Shown one piece after another: positions 35,108-44,300 of a stretch of 64,000 nt of DNA. The stretch comes from Olleya namhaensis (lineage in GTDB: Bacteria > Bacteroidota > Bacteroidia > Flavobacteriales > Flavobacteriaceae). Below the pieces are notes generated by a model. It saw only the letters and a program-made list of their open reading frames with translations. It was not told where the DNA came from and searched no databases. A program made the position numbers and the translations under genes. Where the stretch lies: NCBI RefSeq assembly GCF_900114005.1, contig NZ_FORM01000004.1, positions 62,001 through 126,000 of the forward strand, read 5' to 3'. The stretch's first letter is position 1. Every line of letters begins with the position of its first letter.

Positions 35108-36433
35108 TTAGTTTTTATAGTACCAAAAAGGGATGGTTATTATGGTGTCTTGTGTTTGTGTACTGTCTGTTTTTGATAACCTGTAAATACTTAAATCGTG
35201 CTTACCGTCTTTTATGTTTTTAAGAGATAATACTGTTTCAAAACCATTTTGATTTTGATTGTGTTTAGTATAGATAAAATCAGGTAGCGTGTAATTTAGG
35301 GTGTCAATTTTTAAGCTATAAATACTAGATAAGGTTTTAACGTATTCTAGTTTTAAGCTATCCGATATTTTTTTGATATTTCGATTGTATCCAGTGATGA
35401 AATCTGATTTATATCCTCTAATGTCTTCTTCAGGTTTTAGACCTTTGTTAAAGGAAAACACAGCATCTTCAATACTTTCATTATACTCAATAAATATTGG
35501 TAAATAAGACGTTGTTATGATTTTTGAAGGAATTGAAGCTTTATCAATAAAAAGATCTTCTTTTTTTATGTTTTCATCGTAATTTAAAAGGTTTGCAGAG
35601 AAGCTATTAGAATCCTCTGAAGCTGAGAAATAATTGGAACGATTAAAGCTAAATGCTAAAATAGTTGATAGTAGAAAGTAACTTGGGATGAGGATAAAAC
35701 TTATTTGTTTTCCAAATTTGTTATCTAAAAAATTATGGACTAGTGGGCGATATAAAAAAGAGAGTGTTAAATAACTGAATAACCAATAAAAAGGAAAGTA
35801 TATTTTTGCTAACCATTTATTTTTTTTAAAATACCCTAATGTTATAAAATCTAGAAAGGTTAAAATCATCCCTAGAATTGTGAAAATCATTAAAAAGACA
35901 CCTGTGATAAAAAACATTTTAGGTCTAATATCGTGGTCTTTAATTAAAAAATAACCTATTAAAACAAGTATTCCAGCATACAATAAAAAAGAAATCAGGT
36001 AAAACACTAATAAAAAAGAAACTGCAAATAAGACGCTACAATAGTCTTCTAGTTGTGATATATACTTATCAAATGAACCTATTTTTTTACGTAAATAATT
36101 GTCAAATTTAGGTCTGTATTTTAATTTTTTGTAATCGATGTCTCCTGAGACATAGCGTAACCCTAAAGCACCAATCCATAACCCACGAAGAACAACGTGA
36201 AATAATAAGGTTGTTAACAAAATAAGACTGGCGTAAATAGCTACGCTTAAAGCTATTCTAAAAAAAAGGTCTCCATCATTTTTTGCAATATTATAACTTG
36301 TTTCAAGCGGTTTTAACACTTGCGTCAAACCATAAATTGCAAACCCAGAAATAATTAATTCTAACTGCCAACTTTCTTGTTGTAGTTTATCTAGCCAAGC
36401 TTTAAAAGCTTTAGATCTATAATTATTTTGCAT
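35108..36433 (-). CDS. Unknown membrane protein
   Basis: I do not recognise the family. The 441 residues contain about six to seven hydrophobic helices: near 25-43, 58-85, 133-165 (two), 172-197, 215-235 and 243-262. A soluble C-terminal part of about 175 residues follows and ends with an immunoglobulin-like beta pattern (GFETVLSLKNIKDGKHDLSIYRL ... TIITIPFWYYKN), probably periplasmic. The N-terminal 20 residues are basic and cytoplasmic. The MOSC gene follows after 9 bp and the Dus gene lies 48 bp upstream on the same strand. No function is suggested by the motifs. Confidence 0.55.
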   Translation of the reverse strand: MQNNYRSKAFKAWLDKLQQESWQLELIISGFAIYGLTQVLKPLETSYNIAKNDGDLFFRIALSVAIYASLILLTTLLFHVVLRGLWIGALGLRYVSGDIDYKKLKYRPKFDNYLRKKIGSFDKYISQLEDYCSVLFAVSFLLVFYLISFLLYAGILVLIGYFLIKDHDIRPKMFFITGVFLMIFTILGMILTFLDFITLGYFKKNKWLAKIYFPFYWLFSYLTLSFLYRPLVHNFLDNKFGKQISFILIPSYFLLSTILAFSFNRSNYFSASEDSNSFSANLLNYDENIKKEDLFIDKASIPSKIITTSYLPIFIEYNESIEDAVFSFNKGLKPEEDIRGYKSDFITGYNRNIKKISDSLKLEYVKTLSSIYSLKIDTLNYTLPDFIYTKHNQNQNGFETVLSLKNIKDGKHDLSIYRLSKTDSTQTQDTIITIPFWYYKN

Positions 36434-36481
36434 GGTTTTACTCTGGTTGGTTTCTGTAAATATAGAGTAAATATTGAAAAA

Positions 36482-37429
36482 TTACTTTTCATTACTCAAA
36501 ATACTAGCTACTGCTTGCTTGTATTTTACAGGATTCCCAGCTTTTTTAATGGCTTTGTATGTTTTTTGAGGATTAGAAAACGACTTCGAGAAAAACTCCC
36601 AAAAGCCTAACATTTTCATTTTTATTGGCGTTGGTCCCGATAGATACGCGTCGTACTGTTGGTAAATTGTATCATGAAATTGACTAAAAATCTCCCAACG
36701 GTCTTTAGGATATTCTGTGGTATTATTTTTAATCATGCTTGGTAAAAATGGATCTGCAATTAGACCACGACCAATCATAAAATGATCAATACCCGGAAAG
36801 CGGGCTTCCATGGACTTAAAAGATGCTACAGACGTGATATCTCCGTTGTAGTACAATTTATGCTTTGTACTTGTAATGCATCGCTCAAACGCCTCTAAAT
36901 CTACAGGTCCTTTGTACAGTTGTTTTCCTATTCTGGCATGAATTGCAATATTTTTAAGCGGATAATTATCTAGAATAGGGAAGGCGTCTAAAATTTCTTC
37001 AGCATTGTCATAACCCATTCTCATTTTCATGGACACGGTTATATCACTTTCGTTATGTGCTTTTTTTAAGACCTCGTCAATTTTTGCAGGATTACAAATC
37101 AAACCTGATCCCATACCAGATTTAGTCACCATTGGATATGGACAACCTAAATTCCAGTTTAACTCTTTATACCCTAAACTTTGCACGTATTTAACCACAA
37201 ACATAAACTCGTCAGGATCATTGGTCATTACTTGCGGAATCACTTCTAAGGTCGTGTTATTTTCTGGTTGTAAATCTAATTGATAGGATTGCTTAATTTT
37301 CAGCTTTCCGTTTAGCCTGATGTAAGGTGCGTAAAACGTATCGATACCACCAAAATAATGGTGAAACGCGTTACGGAATCTAAAATCCGTGAAGCCTTGT
37401 AAAGGAGAAGACAATAAAGTAATGGACAT
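36482..37429 (-). CDS. tRNA-dihydrouridine synthase family protein
   Basis: A 315-residue flavoprotein of the Dus family, which reduces uridine to dihydrouridine in tRNA. It starts with the FMN-binding SSPLQGFTDFRFRNAF, has ELNWNLGCPYPMVTKSGMGSGLI with the catalytic Cys96, and carries VSMKMRMGYD, IAIHARIGKQLYKGPVDLEAF, YYNGDITS and FMIGRGLIADPFL, all canonical. Length and motifs fit the DusC-like group common in Bacteroidota. The target position on tRNA is not assignable. A TATATTTG element lies 27 bp upstream. Confidence 0.92.
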   Translation of the reverse strand: MSITLLSSPLQGFTDFRFRNAFHHYFGGIDTFYAPYIRLNGKLKIKQSYQLDLQPENNTTLEVIPQVMTNDPDEFMFVVKYVQSLGYKELNWNLGCPYPMVTKSGMGSGLICNPAKIDEVLKKAHNESDITVSMKMRMGYDNAEEILDAFPILDNYPLKNIAIHARIGKQLYKGPVDLEAFERCITSTKHKLYYNGDITSVASFKSMEARFPGIDHFMIGRGLIADPFLPSMIKNNTTEYPKDRWEIFSQFHDTIYQQYDAYLSGPTPIKMKMLGFWEFFSKSFSNPQKTYKAIKKAGNPVKYKQAVASILSNEK

Positions 37430-37456
37430 CTTAAGTATGCGGTAATATTAGTTGCG

Positions 37457-37464
37457 CAAATATA
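37457..37464 (-). promoter_or_regulatory. Bacteroidota -7 element for the dus gene
   Basis: Minus-strand TATATTTG, a TAnnTTTG match, 27 bp before the dus ATG. Confidence 0.5.
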
Positions 37465-37481
37465 GTTTCAAAATATTACAA

Positions 37482-38093
37482 TTACGCAATATTTACCAAG
37501 CCACTTGGAAAAGGTCTATAGGCATAGTATTGTAATACTTCTTCAATTGCTAATTTTAGCGCCCTGTTTATTGGGACAATAACATTACCCATTGTAAAAT
37601 CTATCTGCGACAGTTGCATGTAATACTCCGTGAACATCGGGATATATAGCCCATTATTTATGGCTTCTGCAGTATCTTGCAAGGTTTCTTTTTGGTTTTC
37701 TTTTATAATTTTGCAAGTCACCATGCGTTTTTGCCCATACTTATCATTAGAAGCTGCATAGCCAAAAAGACGACAAACTAAACCGCGATATTTATAATTA
37801 CTACATCGCCCTAGTGCGCTGTCTACTAAGTTTAGCGGGCTATAAATATGGCAAATGGAGTGTTTTGATTTTGTGTTTAATGTTTTTAGCGTGGTTTCGG
37901 CTTGACCGTTCAAAAAAAGATGAAACGCAAAAGGTAAAAACTCTAAAGGAGAAGCCTCCATGGTTGGGTTGGTACAACACTTACCACAACCTGTTGCACA
38001 ATGCAAAGTTGTTTTGTTTTGAAAGGTTGAAATTTGGGTGTCTAACGTCTCAAATAACGCTTCCACTAATCGTACTCTTCGCTCTATAGACAT
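37482..38093 (-). CDS. YkgJ-type cysteine cluster protein
   Basis: A 203-residue protein with the YkgJ (CxBxCxxCC) zinc- or iron-sulfur-binding cluster: HCATGCGKCCTNPTMEASPLE (Cys32, 36, 39, 40), followed later by CHIY, CSNYKYRGLVCRLFGY and CKII, the other ligands of the family. There is no signal peptide or membrane segment. The biochemical role of the family is unclear; some members are linked to protein or RNA modification. It lies 52 bp upstream of the dus gene on the same strand, which is suggestive but not proof of a link. Confidence 0.8.
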   Translation of the reverse strand: MSIERRVRLVEALFETLDTQISTFQNKTTLHCATGCGKCCTNPTMEASPLEFLPFAFHLFLNGQAETTLKTLNTKSKHSICHIYSPLNLVDSALGRCSNYKYRGLVCRLFGYAASNDKYGQKRMVTCKIIKENQKETLQDTAEAINNGLYIPMFTEYYMQLSQIDFTMGNVIVPINRALKLAIEEVLQYYAYRPFPSGLVNIA

Positions 38094-38151
38094 TCCTTTT
38101 TTTTTGAAGGTACGCTATAAATTTACCGTTTACGTTGTTTATTTTGGTTAT

Positions 38152-38182
38152 AAAAAAACCACTTCTATTTGAAGTGGTTTTT
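38152..38182 (-). terminator. Terminator after the L7/L12-CTD-like gene
   Basis: AAACCACTTC-TATTT-GAAGTGGTTT with A/T runs on both sides (38156-38180). It ends minus-strand transcription from the peptidase and L7/L12-like genes 86 bp past the stop. Confidence 0.85.
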
Positions 38183-38267
38183 AATGGGGCTATTGCAGAC
38201 CGTTTAAGTTTTTATTGAAATCAAATAGAAGCTGAGGTTTGCCTGATACCAACAATAGTCTTGCTTT

Positions 38268-38612
38268 TTATTGATTTAAAAACAGATATAATGCAGCCAC
38301 AAGACAAATGGCTAAAATAATTAGCACATATTTTTTGACTTGATTGGGTTTGCTGTATAACATCCCATTGCTAGATTGTTTTTTAATGTTTTGAATGTCT
38401 TTATCCATATCTGGAACTTCAAAAGCTATTGTATGCGGTTTGCCATCGTAATACTCCGGATTGGCTTTTAAATTGTCTACAATGTCTTTGCTTTCTTTTA
38501 AACCTAAGTCTGTTTTTGCCCTCACGTATTTTATGGCAACCAGCTGACTTTCGGAAATTAATTCTAGAATAATCTCCTTGTCTAAAGTAATATTATTAAT
38601 AACAATGTTCAT
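38268..38612 (-). CDS. Small membrane protein with ribosomal L7/L12 C-terminal-like domain
   Basis: A 114-residue protein. Residues 20-50 (VAIKYVRAKTDLGLKESKDIVDNLKANP) match the C-terminal domain of ribosomal protein L7/L12, whose 'K-VRE-TGLGLKEAKDLV' helix-turn-helix binds translation factors. The last 22 residues (KKYVLIILAICLVAALYLFLN) form a membrane anchor, so the domain would face the cytoplasm. Proteins that tether an L7/L12-like module to the membrane occur in several phyla without a known role. It begins 2 bp after the peptidase gene's stop and is co-transcribed with it. Confidence 0.7.
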   Translation of the reverse strand: MNIVINNITLDKEIILELISESQLVAIKYVRAKTDLGLKESKDIVDNLKANPEYYDGKPHTIAFEVPDMDKDIQNIKKQSSNGMLYSKPNQVKKYVLIILAICLVAALYLFLNQ

Positions 38613-38614
38613 AA

Positions 38615-40447
38615 TTATTCAATCGCTTTTTTTAGGGCATCTAAACCACCAACAATAGGTAAGGTGATGCTTGTTTTATCTAAATCCACCGTTAATTCAG
38701 TCCCCGGTTTTGGATGTATTGTAAACTCTTTATCACTAGAAAAAATAACCAATCCAATTTGTTGTCCTGCTTTAATGATTTGATCATCTGGTTGTAGGTT
38801 AAACGTTAGATCGTAAAATTCGCCTTTCTTTAATGGTGCGCTTTCGCGTAATGATTTATGGTTTTGTGGATCTGCCCAACCACGTGTAATAATATTATCT
38901 GTAATTACTTTGGCATCATCCGTATACGGTAAAGAGACTAGCATTACGGATAAATTGGCAGCTGGTTTACTACTAGATACGCTAATAGTTATTGTGCTTT
39001 CGCCAGAAATATGTAAGTCTTGTTTTAAAGTAGCCGTACTATATAATAAACGGTGGGTACTGTTTGTCGCTTGCGCATGTGCTTTCCCAGAAATGGTAAA
39101 ATCATCCACTAACATTTCAGTTTTTTGTCTTTTATTAGGCGTTGTTGTTAAGGCACCAACTTGGTTTCCGCCTTTATTTAAATATAACGTCACGTTTTTA
39201 GCATCCGGATTTGGGTATGCAGCATAAGCAGTTGGTTGGTCTGGTCTGTCATTTTCTCTAACAATGCGTGCTTGAGGATCGTTTTCTACACCGTTATCAA
39301 TACCGTGTAAATAGTGAGTAAACCAACGGTTCATCATGGTCATTGGCGGTGGTCCACCATGTCCGTTTTGATGGTAATATATTTGTGTTGGTAAGCCCAT
39401 TGCTTTGGCTTTTTGATAAATACGGTTACTGTGTTCTGGCATTACATTCCAGTCGTTAAAACCATGTGACATTAACAAGGCAGCTTTCATCCCATCCATT
39501 TGGTTGAGGTAATCACGATTGTTCCAGAAGTCGTTTAAATCTCCTGTTTCTCTGTCCATTCCTGCAGCCATTTCTGTGTCTCTAACGGTTTTGTTATTGT
39601 ATGGTCTTTTTGCCTCGTCACCACTATGTATAAAGTCATAAAGCACATCAATATCCTCTCCTAAATATCCTCCAGGCGAGCGTACTAATCCGTTTGATCT
39701 GTAATAATGGTAGGACGATGTGTTTGGTGCAATTGGTATAATGGCTTCTAATCCTTTAACGCCAGTGGTTGCAGCTGCTAATGGTAATGTCCCGTTGTAA
39801 GATGTACCTGTCATACCTACTTTTCCTGTGCTCCAAAAGGCTGTTACTTCTTGATCGCCATCTGGTGTTGTGTAACCTTTTGCGTCACCATTTAACCATT
39901 GTATAACTGCTTTTGGTGCTAATGCTTCGTTTGGTCCACCAACGGTAGGGCTACCCTGAGATAATCCGGTTCCGGGAGAAGACGAGTGTACAACAATGTA
40001 ACCGCGTGGTACCCACTTCATGATATGCGAGTTTGATATTATTGGGCGTTTTCCTAAACGGGTTACTTCTGGGTGTGCGCGTTCTTGTGTTGGACGTGCC
40101 CCTAACTCGTGCTCCACATCCCACATAATACCAGGTACATCTGGTGCAACACCTGCAAAGTATGGGCTAGTTACGTAAATTACTGGTAGTTTTAAATCTT
40201 CGGTATCTGTTTGTGATGGTCTGGTAACGGACACGTGTACACGATCTAAAGTATCGTCTCCATCTGTGTTAAAAGAGGTTTCTACCCAAAGGTCATGTCT
40301 AATCCAATCTTTATAATTGCTAAATCCTTCTACAATTTGTGCTTCTCCATTTTCAAAAACGGGAACGGTTTTGTCTTGTGCAACACTTAAGGCTGAAGCC
40401 GAAAGTAATAGCGCTAAAACGGATGCTTGTAAGTACTTTTTTATCAT
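38615..40447 (-). CDS. Secreted Xaa-Pro dipeptidyl-peptidase (S15/CocE family)
   Basis: A 610-residue exported serine hydrolase. The signal peptide is MIKKYLQASVLALLLSASALSVAQ. The alpha/beta hydrolase core carries GMTGTSYNGTLPLAAAT (nucleophile Ser about 215), SHGFNDWNV (catalytic Asp region) and QNGHGGPP (catalytic His), and the DRVHVSVTRP and IVVHSSSPGTGLSQG segments typical of S15 Xaa-Pro dipeptidyl-peptidases. A beta-jellyroll C-terminal domain (about 400-605) completes the family layout. It would release Xaa-Pro dipeptides from proline-rich peptides in the periplasm or outside. A CocE-type esterase is the alternative. Confidence 0.88.
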   Translation of the reverse strand: MIKKYLQASVLALLLSASALSVAQDKTVPVFENGEAQIVEGFSNYKDWIRHDLWVETSFNTDGDDTLDRVHVSVTRPSQTDTEDLKLPVIYVTSPYFAGVAPDVPGIMWDVEHELGARPTQERAHPEVTRLGKRPIISNSHIMKWVPRGYIVVHSSSPGTGLSQGSPTVGGPNEALAPKAVIQWLNGDAKGYTTPDGDQEVTAFWSTGKVGMTGTSYNGTLPLAAATTGVKGLEAIIPIAPNTSSYHYYRSNGLVRSPGGYLGEDIDVLYDFIHSGDEAKRPYNNKTVRDTEMAAGMDRETGDLNDFWNNRDYLNQMDGMKAALLMSHGFNDWNVMPEHSNRIYQKAKAMGLPTQIYYHQNGHGGPPPMTMMNRWFTHYLHGIDNGVENDPQARIVRENDRPDQPTAYAAYPNPDAKNVTLYLNKGGNQVGALTTTPNKRQKTEMLVDDFTISGKAHAQATNSTHRLLYSTATLKQDLHISGESTITISVSSSKPAANLSVMLVSLPYTDDAKVITDNIITRGWADPQNHKSLRESAPLKKGEFYDLTFNLQPDDQIIKAGQQIGLVIFSSDKEFTIHPKPGTELTVDLDKTSITLPIVGGLDALKKAIE

Positions 40448-40636
40448 AATAACAGCGTGTCTTGTTTGTTGGTTACAAGTTAGTTATTTTTTACGAATAG
40501 AAAAGTAGTGGTTTGTTAAGGTAATTGTAAATGTTTTGCGTGGAGTTGAGGTTGTGCTTCGTTGTTTTGTTTTTTTTTATTACGAAAATTTGATTAATGT
40601 TTTATTGTAAGTAGCTAGAATTTACTTGTTTTTAAC

Positions 40637-40846
40637 TCAGTTGTTTGTTGGTAAAGTGTTTTGTTTCAATAAGGTACTGTATTTTATTAACCAATAAGAA
40701 ATAGTTGTTCTAGGAATATCATATTTTTTAGAAGCTTGGTTGTTTGAAATCTGACCATTTAAGATTTGGTCAACGACTAAAAGTTTGGTTTCTAAAGTAG
40801 CTTTTTGATAGCTTTTTTTTAGCCAGTGTTCATTTTTTGTTTTCAT
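40637..40846 (-). CDS. Orphan helix-turn-helix ORF (transposase-N-terminal-like)
   Basis: A 69-residue reading frame with a clear helix-turn-helix: KLLVVDQILNGQISNNQASKKYDIPRTTISYWL is the arrangement of IS3/IS1-type OrfA or HTH_23/28 domains. It looks like the DNA-binding head of a transposase or a stand-alone small DNA-binding protein; no catalytic part or inverted repeats lie nearby. It starts 31 bp after the end of the small lipoprotein frame on the same strand. It may be a remnant of a mobile element. Confidence 0.5.
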   Translation of the reverse strand: MKTKNEHWLKKSYQKATLETKLLVVDQILNGQISNNQASKKYDIPRTTISYWLIKYSTLLKQNTLPTNN

Positions 40847-40877
40847 AAGTGACTGTAATTAATTGCTTAATTTTTAG

Positions 40878-41075
40878 TCAACCTATTTTAGGAAAATTCA
40901 TAGGTCCAATATTATCAAATTTTAGTTCCGTAAGATTTTCAGATGTTGTAAATCTTACGTTTTCAATTGGGGCATCAGATTTGTTTTCAATAGTGAATTC
41001 AATCTCATTTCCTTTACCTGTTGATTTACAGGCGCTTAACGTTAGTATTATAATTCCTATTACTATTTTTTTTAT
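40878..41075 (-). pseudogene. Small lipoprotein frame with ATA in place of ATG
   Basis: The frame encodes 65 residues starting IKKIVIGIIILTLSACKSTG, a textbook lipoprotein signal with the lipobox LSAC (Cys16), then IEFTIENKSDAPIENV and ends at TGA 40878-40880. The codon at the expected start is ATA (41073-41075), preceded by ACA and then an in-frame TAG; there is no in-frame ATG, GTG or TTG before the lipobox. Either the start was lost, making it a pseudogene, or translation begins at a rare ATA. The frame is otherwise intact. It is too short and lacks an ATG to be found by standard calling. Confidence 0.6.
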
Positions 41076-41263
41076 TGTCTATTTTTGTTAGTCACAATCC
41101 TTAAATATCTTTTTTTATACTGTGTTTTCAAACTTATACGTTGTTATATCTCTCTGTGAGAAGTAAAGCGTTATAACATTTGCTTATTACAGCACTTATT
41201 TTTTAAAAAAAACTAAGTTACAAAAATGAAATACATGGTAGGTTTAGTTTGCTTTATTGGAAC

Positions 41264-41293
41264 AAAAAAACCACCTAAATAGGTGGTTTTTTT
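41264..41293 (-). terminator. Terminator of the pyruvate carboxylase gene
   Basis: AAAAAAACCACCT-AAAT-AGGTGGTTTTTTT, 40 bp past the stop. The CCGCGAAAGCGG hairpin motif (41298-41309) lies between it and the gene. Confidence 0.9.
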
Positions 41294-41309
41294 ATTTCCG
41301 CGAAAGCGG
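41294..41309 (-). repeat. Dispersed 15-mer with CCGC-GAAA-GCGG hairpin, copy 1
   Basis: The minus strand reads CGCTTTCGCGGAAAT, one of four identical copies in this window (others at 47596, 54189, 57286). The longer CCGCGAAAGCGG here can fold as a 4-bp stem with a GAAA loop. It lies between the pyc stop and its terminator. Confidence 0.8.
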
Positions 41310-41332
41310 TATTTTAATATAGTAAAGCTGTA

Positions 41333-44300
41333 TTATTCTATGGTAACAACTAGGTCATTTTGTTTTACCATTTTCCCTTCTTTTAGTGTTACTGATTTTA
41401 TAGTACCCGATTTAAAGGCAACTACAGTGGTTTCCATTTTCATGGCTTCTATAATAAAAAGAGGATCGTTTTCTTTAACGTCTTGTCCTTTTTTAACTAA
41501 AACTTTGTATAAAGCGCCTTGTAATGGTGCACCAATTTGGTTTTCGTCAGTTGGGTCTACTTTTGTATTGGTTGTGATTTTTATGTTTAAGGAGGTGTCT
41601 AAAATGTCTACAAATCTATTTTCTCCGTTTACTTTAAAAAAGACGGTTCTCATACCTTCTTCGTTTGGTATACCAATGGATAGTAATTTAATGATGACTG
41701 TCTTTCCTGGTTCTAGCTCTATTAAAATTTCTTCACGAAGGGTCATACCATAAAAAAAGTTTTTTGTAGGTACTAATGCTAAGTTACCATAGGTCTTATA
41801 GTTTTCGTGCGCTTGTTCAAAGACTTTTGGATATAATGTGTAGGATAAAAAGTCTTCCATCTCAATTGCACGAGTAAAGCCTTTTTGGAATTTCTTTTTG
41901 AAGGCTTTGTATTCTAAATCAAAATCTATTGGTTCTAGATGTGCGTTTGGTCTGTTGGTATATGGTTTTCTGTTTTTAAGTATAATTTTTTGAAGCTTTT
42001 TAGGGAAACCTCCTTCGGGTTGACCTAAATCTCCAACAAAGAAACTTATCACAGAGTCTGGAAACGAAATCTCCTCACCACGTTCCATAACATCTTCTGT
42101 AGTTAGATTGTTGGTTACCATAAAAATAGCCATATCTCCGACCACTTTAGAGCTTGGTGTTACTTTAATTAAGTTACCAAATAGTGTATTAACCTCGGCA
42201 TACATTTTTTTAACCTCATCAAAACGATCTGCTAATCCTAAAGCTGTGGCTTGAGGGCGTAGGTTACTGTATTGTCCACCTGGTATTTCATGTTCAAAGA
42301 CCTCAGCGGTTCCTGCTTTTAGTCCTGATTCAAATGGATAATACAATTCGCGCGTGTCTTCCCAAAAGTTAGAAAACTGATTTAGTTTGGGCATATCAAA
42401 AGCGTGTGCTCTTGGTTGGCCTTTCATCATCTCTACAGTTGCATTAAAGTTTGGTTGCGATGTTAATCCAGATAAACCACTTAATGCAACATCAACCACA
42501 TCAACGCCGGCTTCGATAGCTTTTAAATAGGTTGCTGTTTGTAATGATGATGTATCGTGTGTGTGTAAATGTATGGGTACGTTTACGGTATCTTTTAATG
42601 CGGCAACTAGCTCTGTGGCTGCGTAGGGTTTTAATAATCCTGCCATATCTTTTATAGCAATCATATGTGCCCCAGCATTTTCTAAATCTTTGGCTAGCTG
42701 TGTGTAGTATTTAAGATTGTATTTTGTTTGGCTTACATCCAATATATCTCCTGTATAACTTAATGCTGCTTCTGCGATTCCGCCTGTTTTGTTACGGACA
42801 TAGTTTATACTTGGTTCCATTGCTTTTACCCAGTTTAGAGAGTCAAATATTCTGAAAATATCAACACCGTTTTCCCAAGATTTTTCAACAAATTTCTCGA
42901 TTAAATTATCAGGATATGCTTTATAACCAACACCATTAGAGCCACGTAATAACATTTGGAATAATATGTTTGGTACTGCTTTACGCAATTCTCTTAAACG
43001 TGTCCAAGGACTTTCGTGTAAAAAACGTAAGCAAACATCAAAGGTGGCGCCTCCCCAAACTTCCATACTAAAAGTGTTTGGATGGTTTTTTGCAAAACTT
43101 TCGGCCACTTTTAGCATGTCATAACTACGCATTCTGGTTGCTAATAACGATTGATGCGCATCACGCATGGTGGTATCCGTAAAATGAATTTTTTTCTCGT
43201 CTTTTAACCATGCACAGAATTTTTCTGGACCTAACTCCGTTAATAAGTCCTTTGTCCCTTTTGGATACGGATCTGACAAACTAAATTTTGGCACTTTTGG
43301 GGTTCTGAATACTTTGTTTTCCTCAATGTTTTTGACATCAGAATTTCCGTTTACACTAACTTCTGCTAAAAACTGAACGACTTTTGATGTTCTGTCTTGT
43401 GGCAGTTTTATTTTGAATAGGGCAGGCGTATTTTGAATAAAATTTACAGTCACTTTACCATCCTTAAAAGTGGGATGCTGAATGACATTTTGTAAAAAAT
43501 GAATGTTTGTTTTAACACCTCTAATTCTAAATTCTTTTAAAGCACGTACCATTTTACGTGTTGCACCATCTAGAGTTCTTCCGTGAGAGGATACTTTAAC
43601 TAGCATAGAGTCAAAAAAGGGACTGACTTTATAACCTTGGTAAATACTTCCTGCGTCTAGACGGATTCCCATTCCGGAGGCACTACGGTAAGTTGTTACT
43701 GTACCGTAATCTGGTGTAAAGTTGTTTTGAGGGTCTTCTGTGGTTAATCTACATTGTAAAGCAAAGCCATAGGTTGCTAATGTGTCTTGTCCGTAAATTT
43801 TAATTTGATCGTCTGATAGTTTATAACCTCCAGCAATAAATATTTGTGTTTTTACAAGGTCAATTCCTGTTACCATTTCGGTAACCGTATGTTCTACTTG
43901 TATTCTTGGGTTGACTTCAATAAAGTAAATGTTGTCTTGTTGATCTACCAAGAACTCTACAGTTCCAATATTATTATAACTTACTTTGGTTGCTATGGCG
44001 ACTGCGTATTTATAAAGGGCTTCTTTTACTTTAGTAGACACATTAAAAGATGGCGCAATTTCTACTACTTTTTGATGACGTCGTTGTACAGAACAATCTC
44101 TTTCAAATAAATGACGAATGTTACCATGTCTGTCTGCTACAATTTGTACTTCGATATGTTTTGGGTTTTCGACATACTTTTCTAAAAACATAGTGTCATC
44201 ACCAAATGCATTTAAAGACTCATTACGTGCAGAGTCAAAGTTGGTTTCTAAATCTTCGGCAGATCTAATAATACGCATGCCTCGTCCACCACCACCAGAA

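Noticed and set aside
40849-41091. Plus-strand 80-residue ORF
   Set aside because: It lies opposite the lipoprotein frame, whose lipobox signal is a much better explanation of this stretch.
41092-41240. GTTATA...TATAAC sequences upstream of the small lipoprotein that recall an integron attC-like fold
   Set aside because: The arms are short and imperfect, no integrase or cassette series is visible, and AT-rich DNA yields such pairs by chance.
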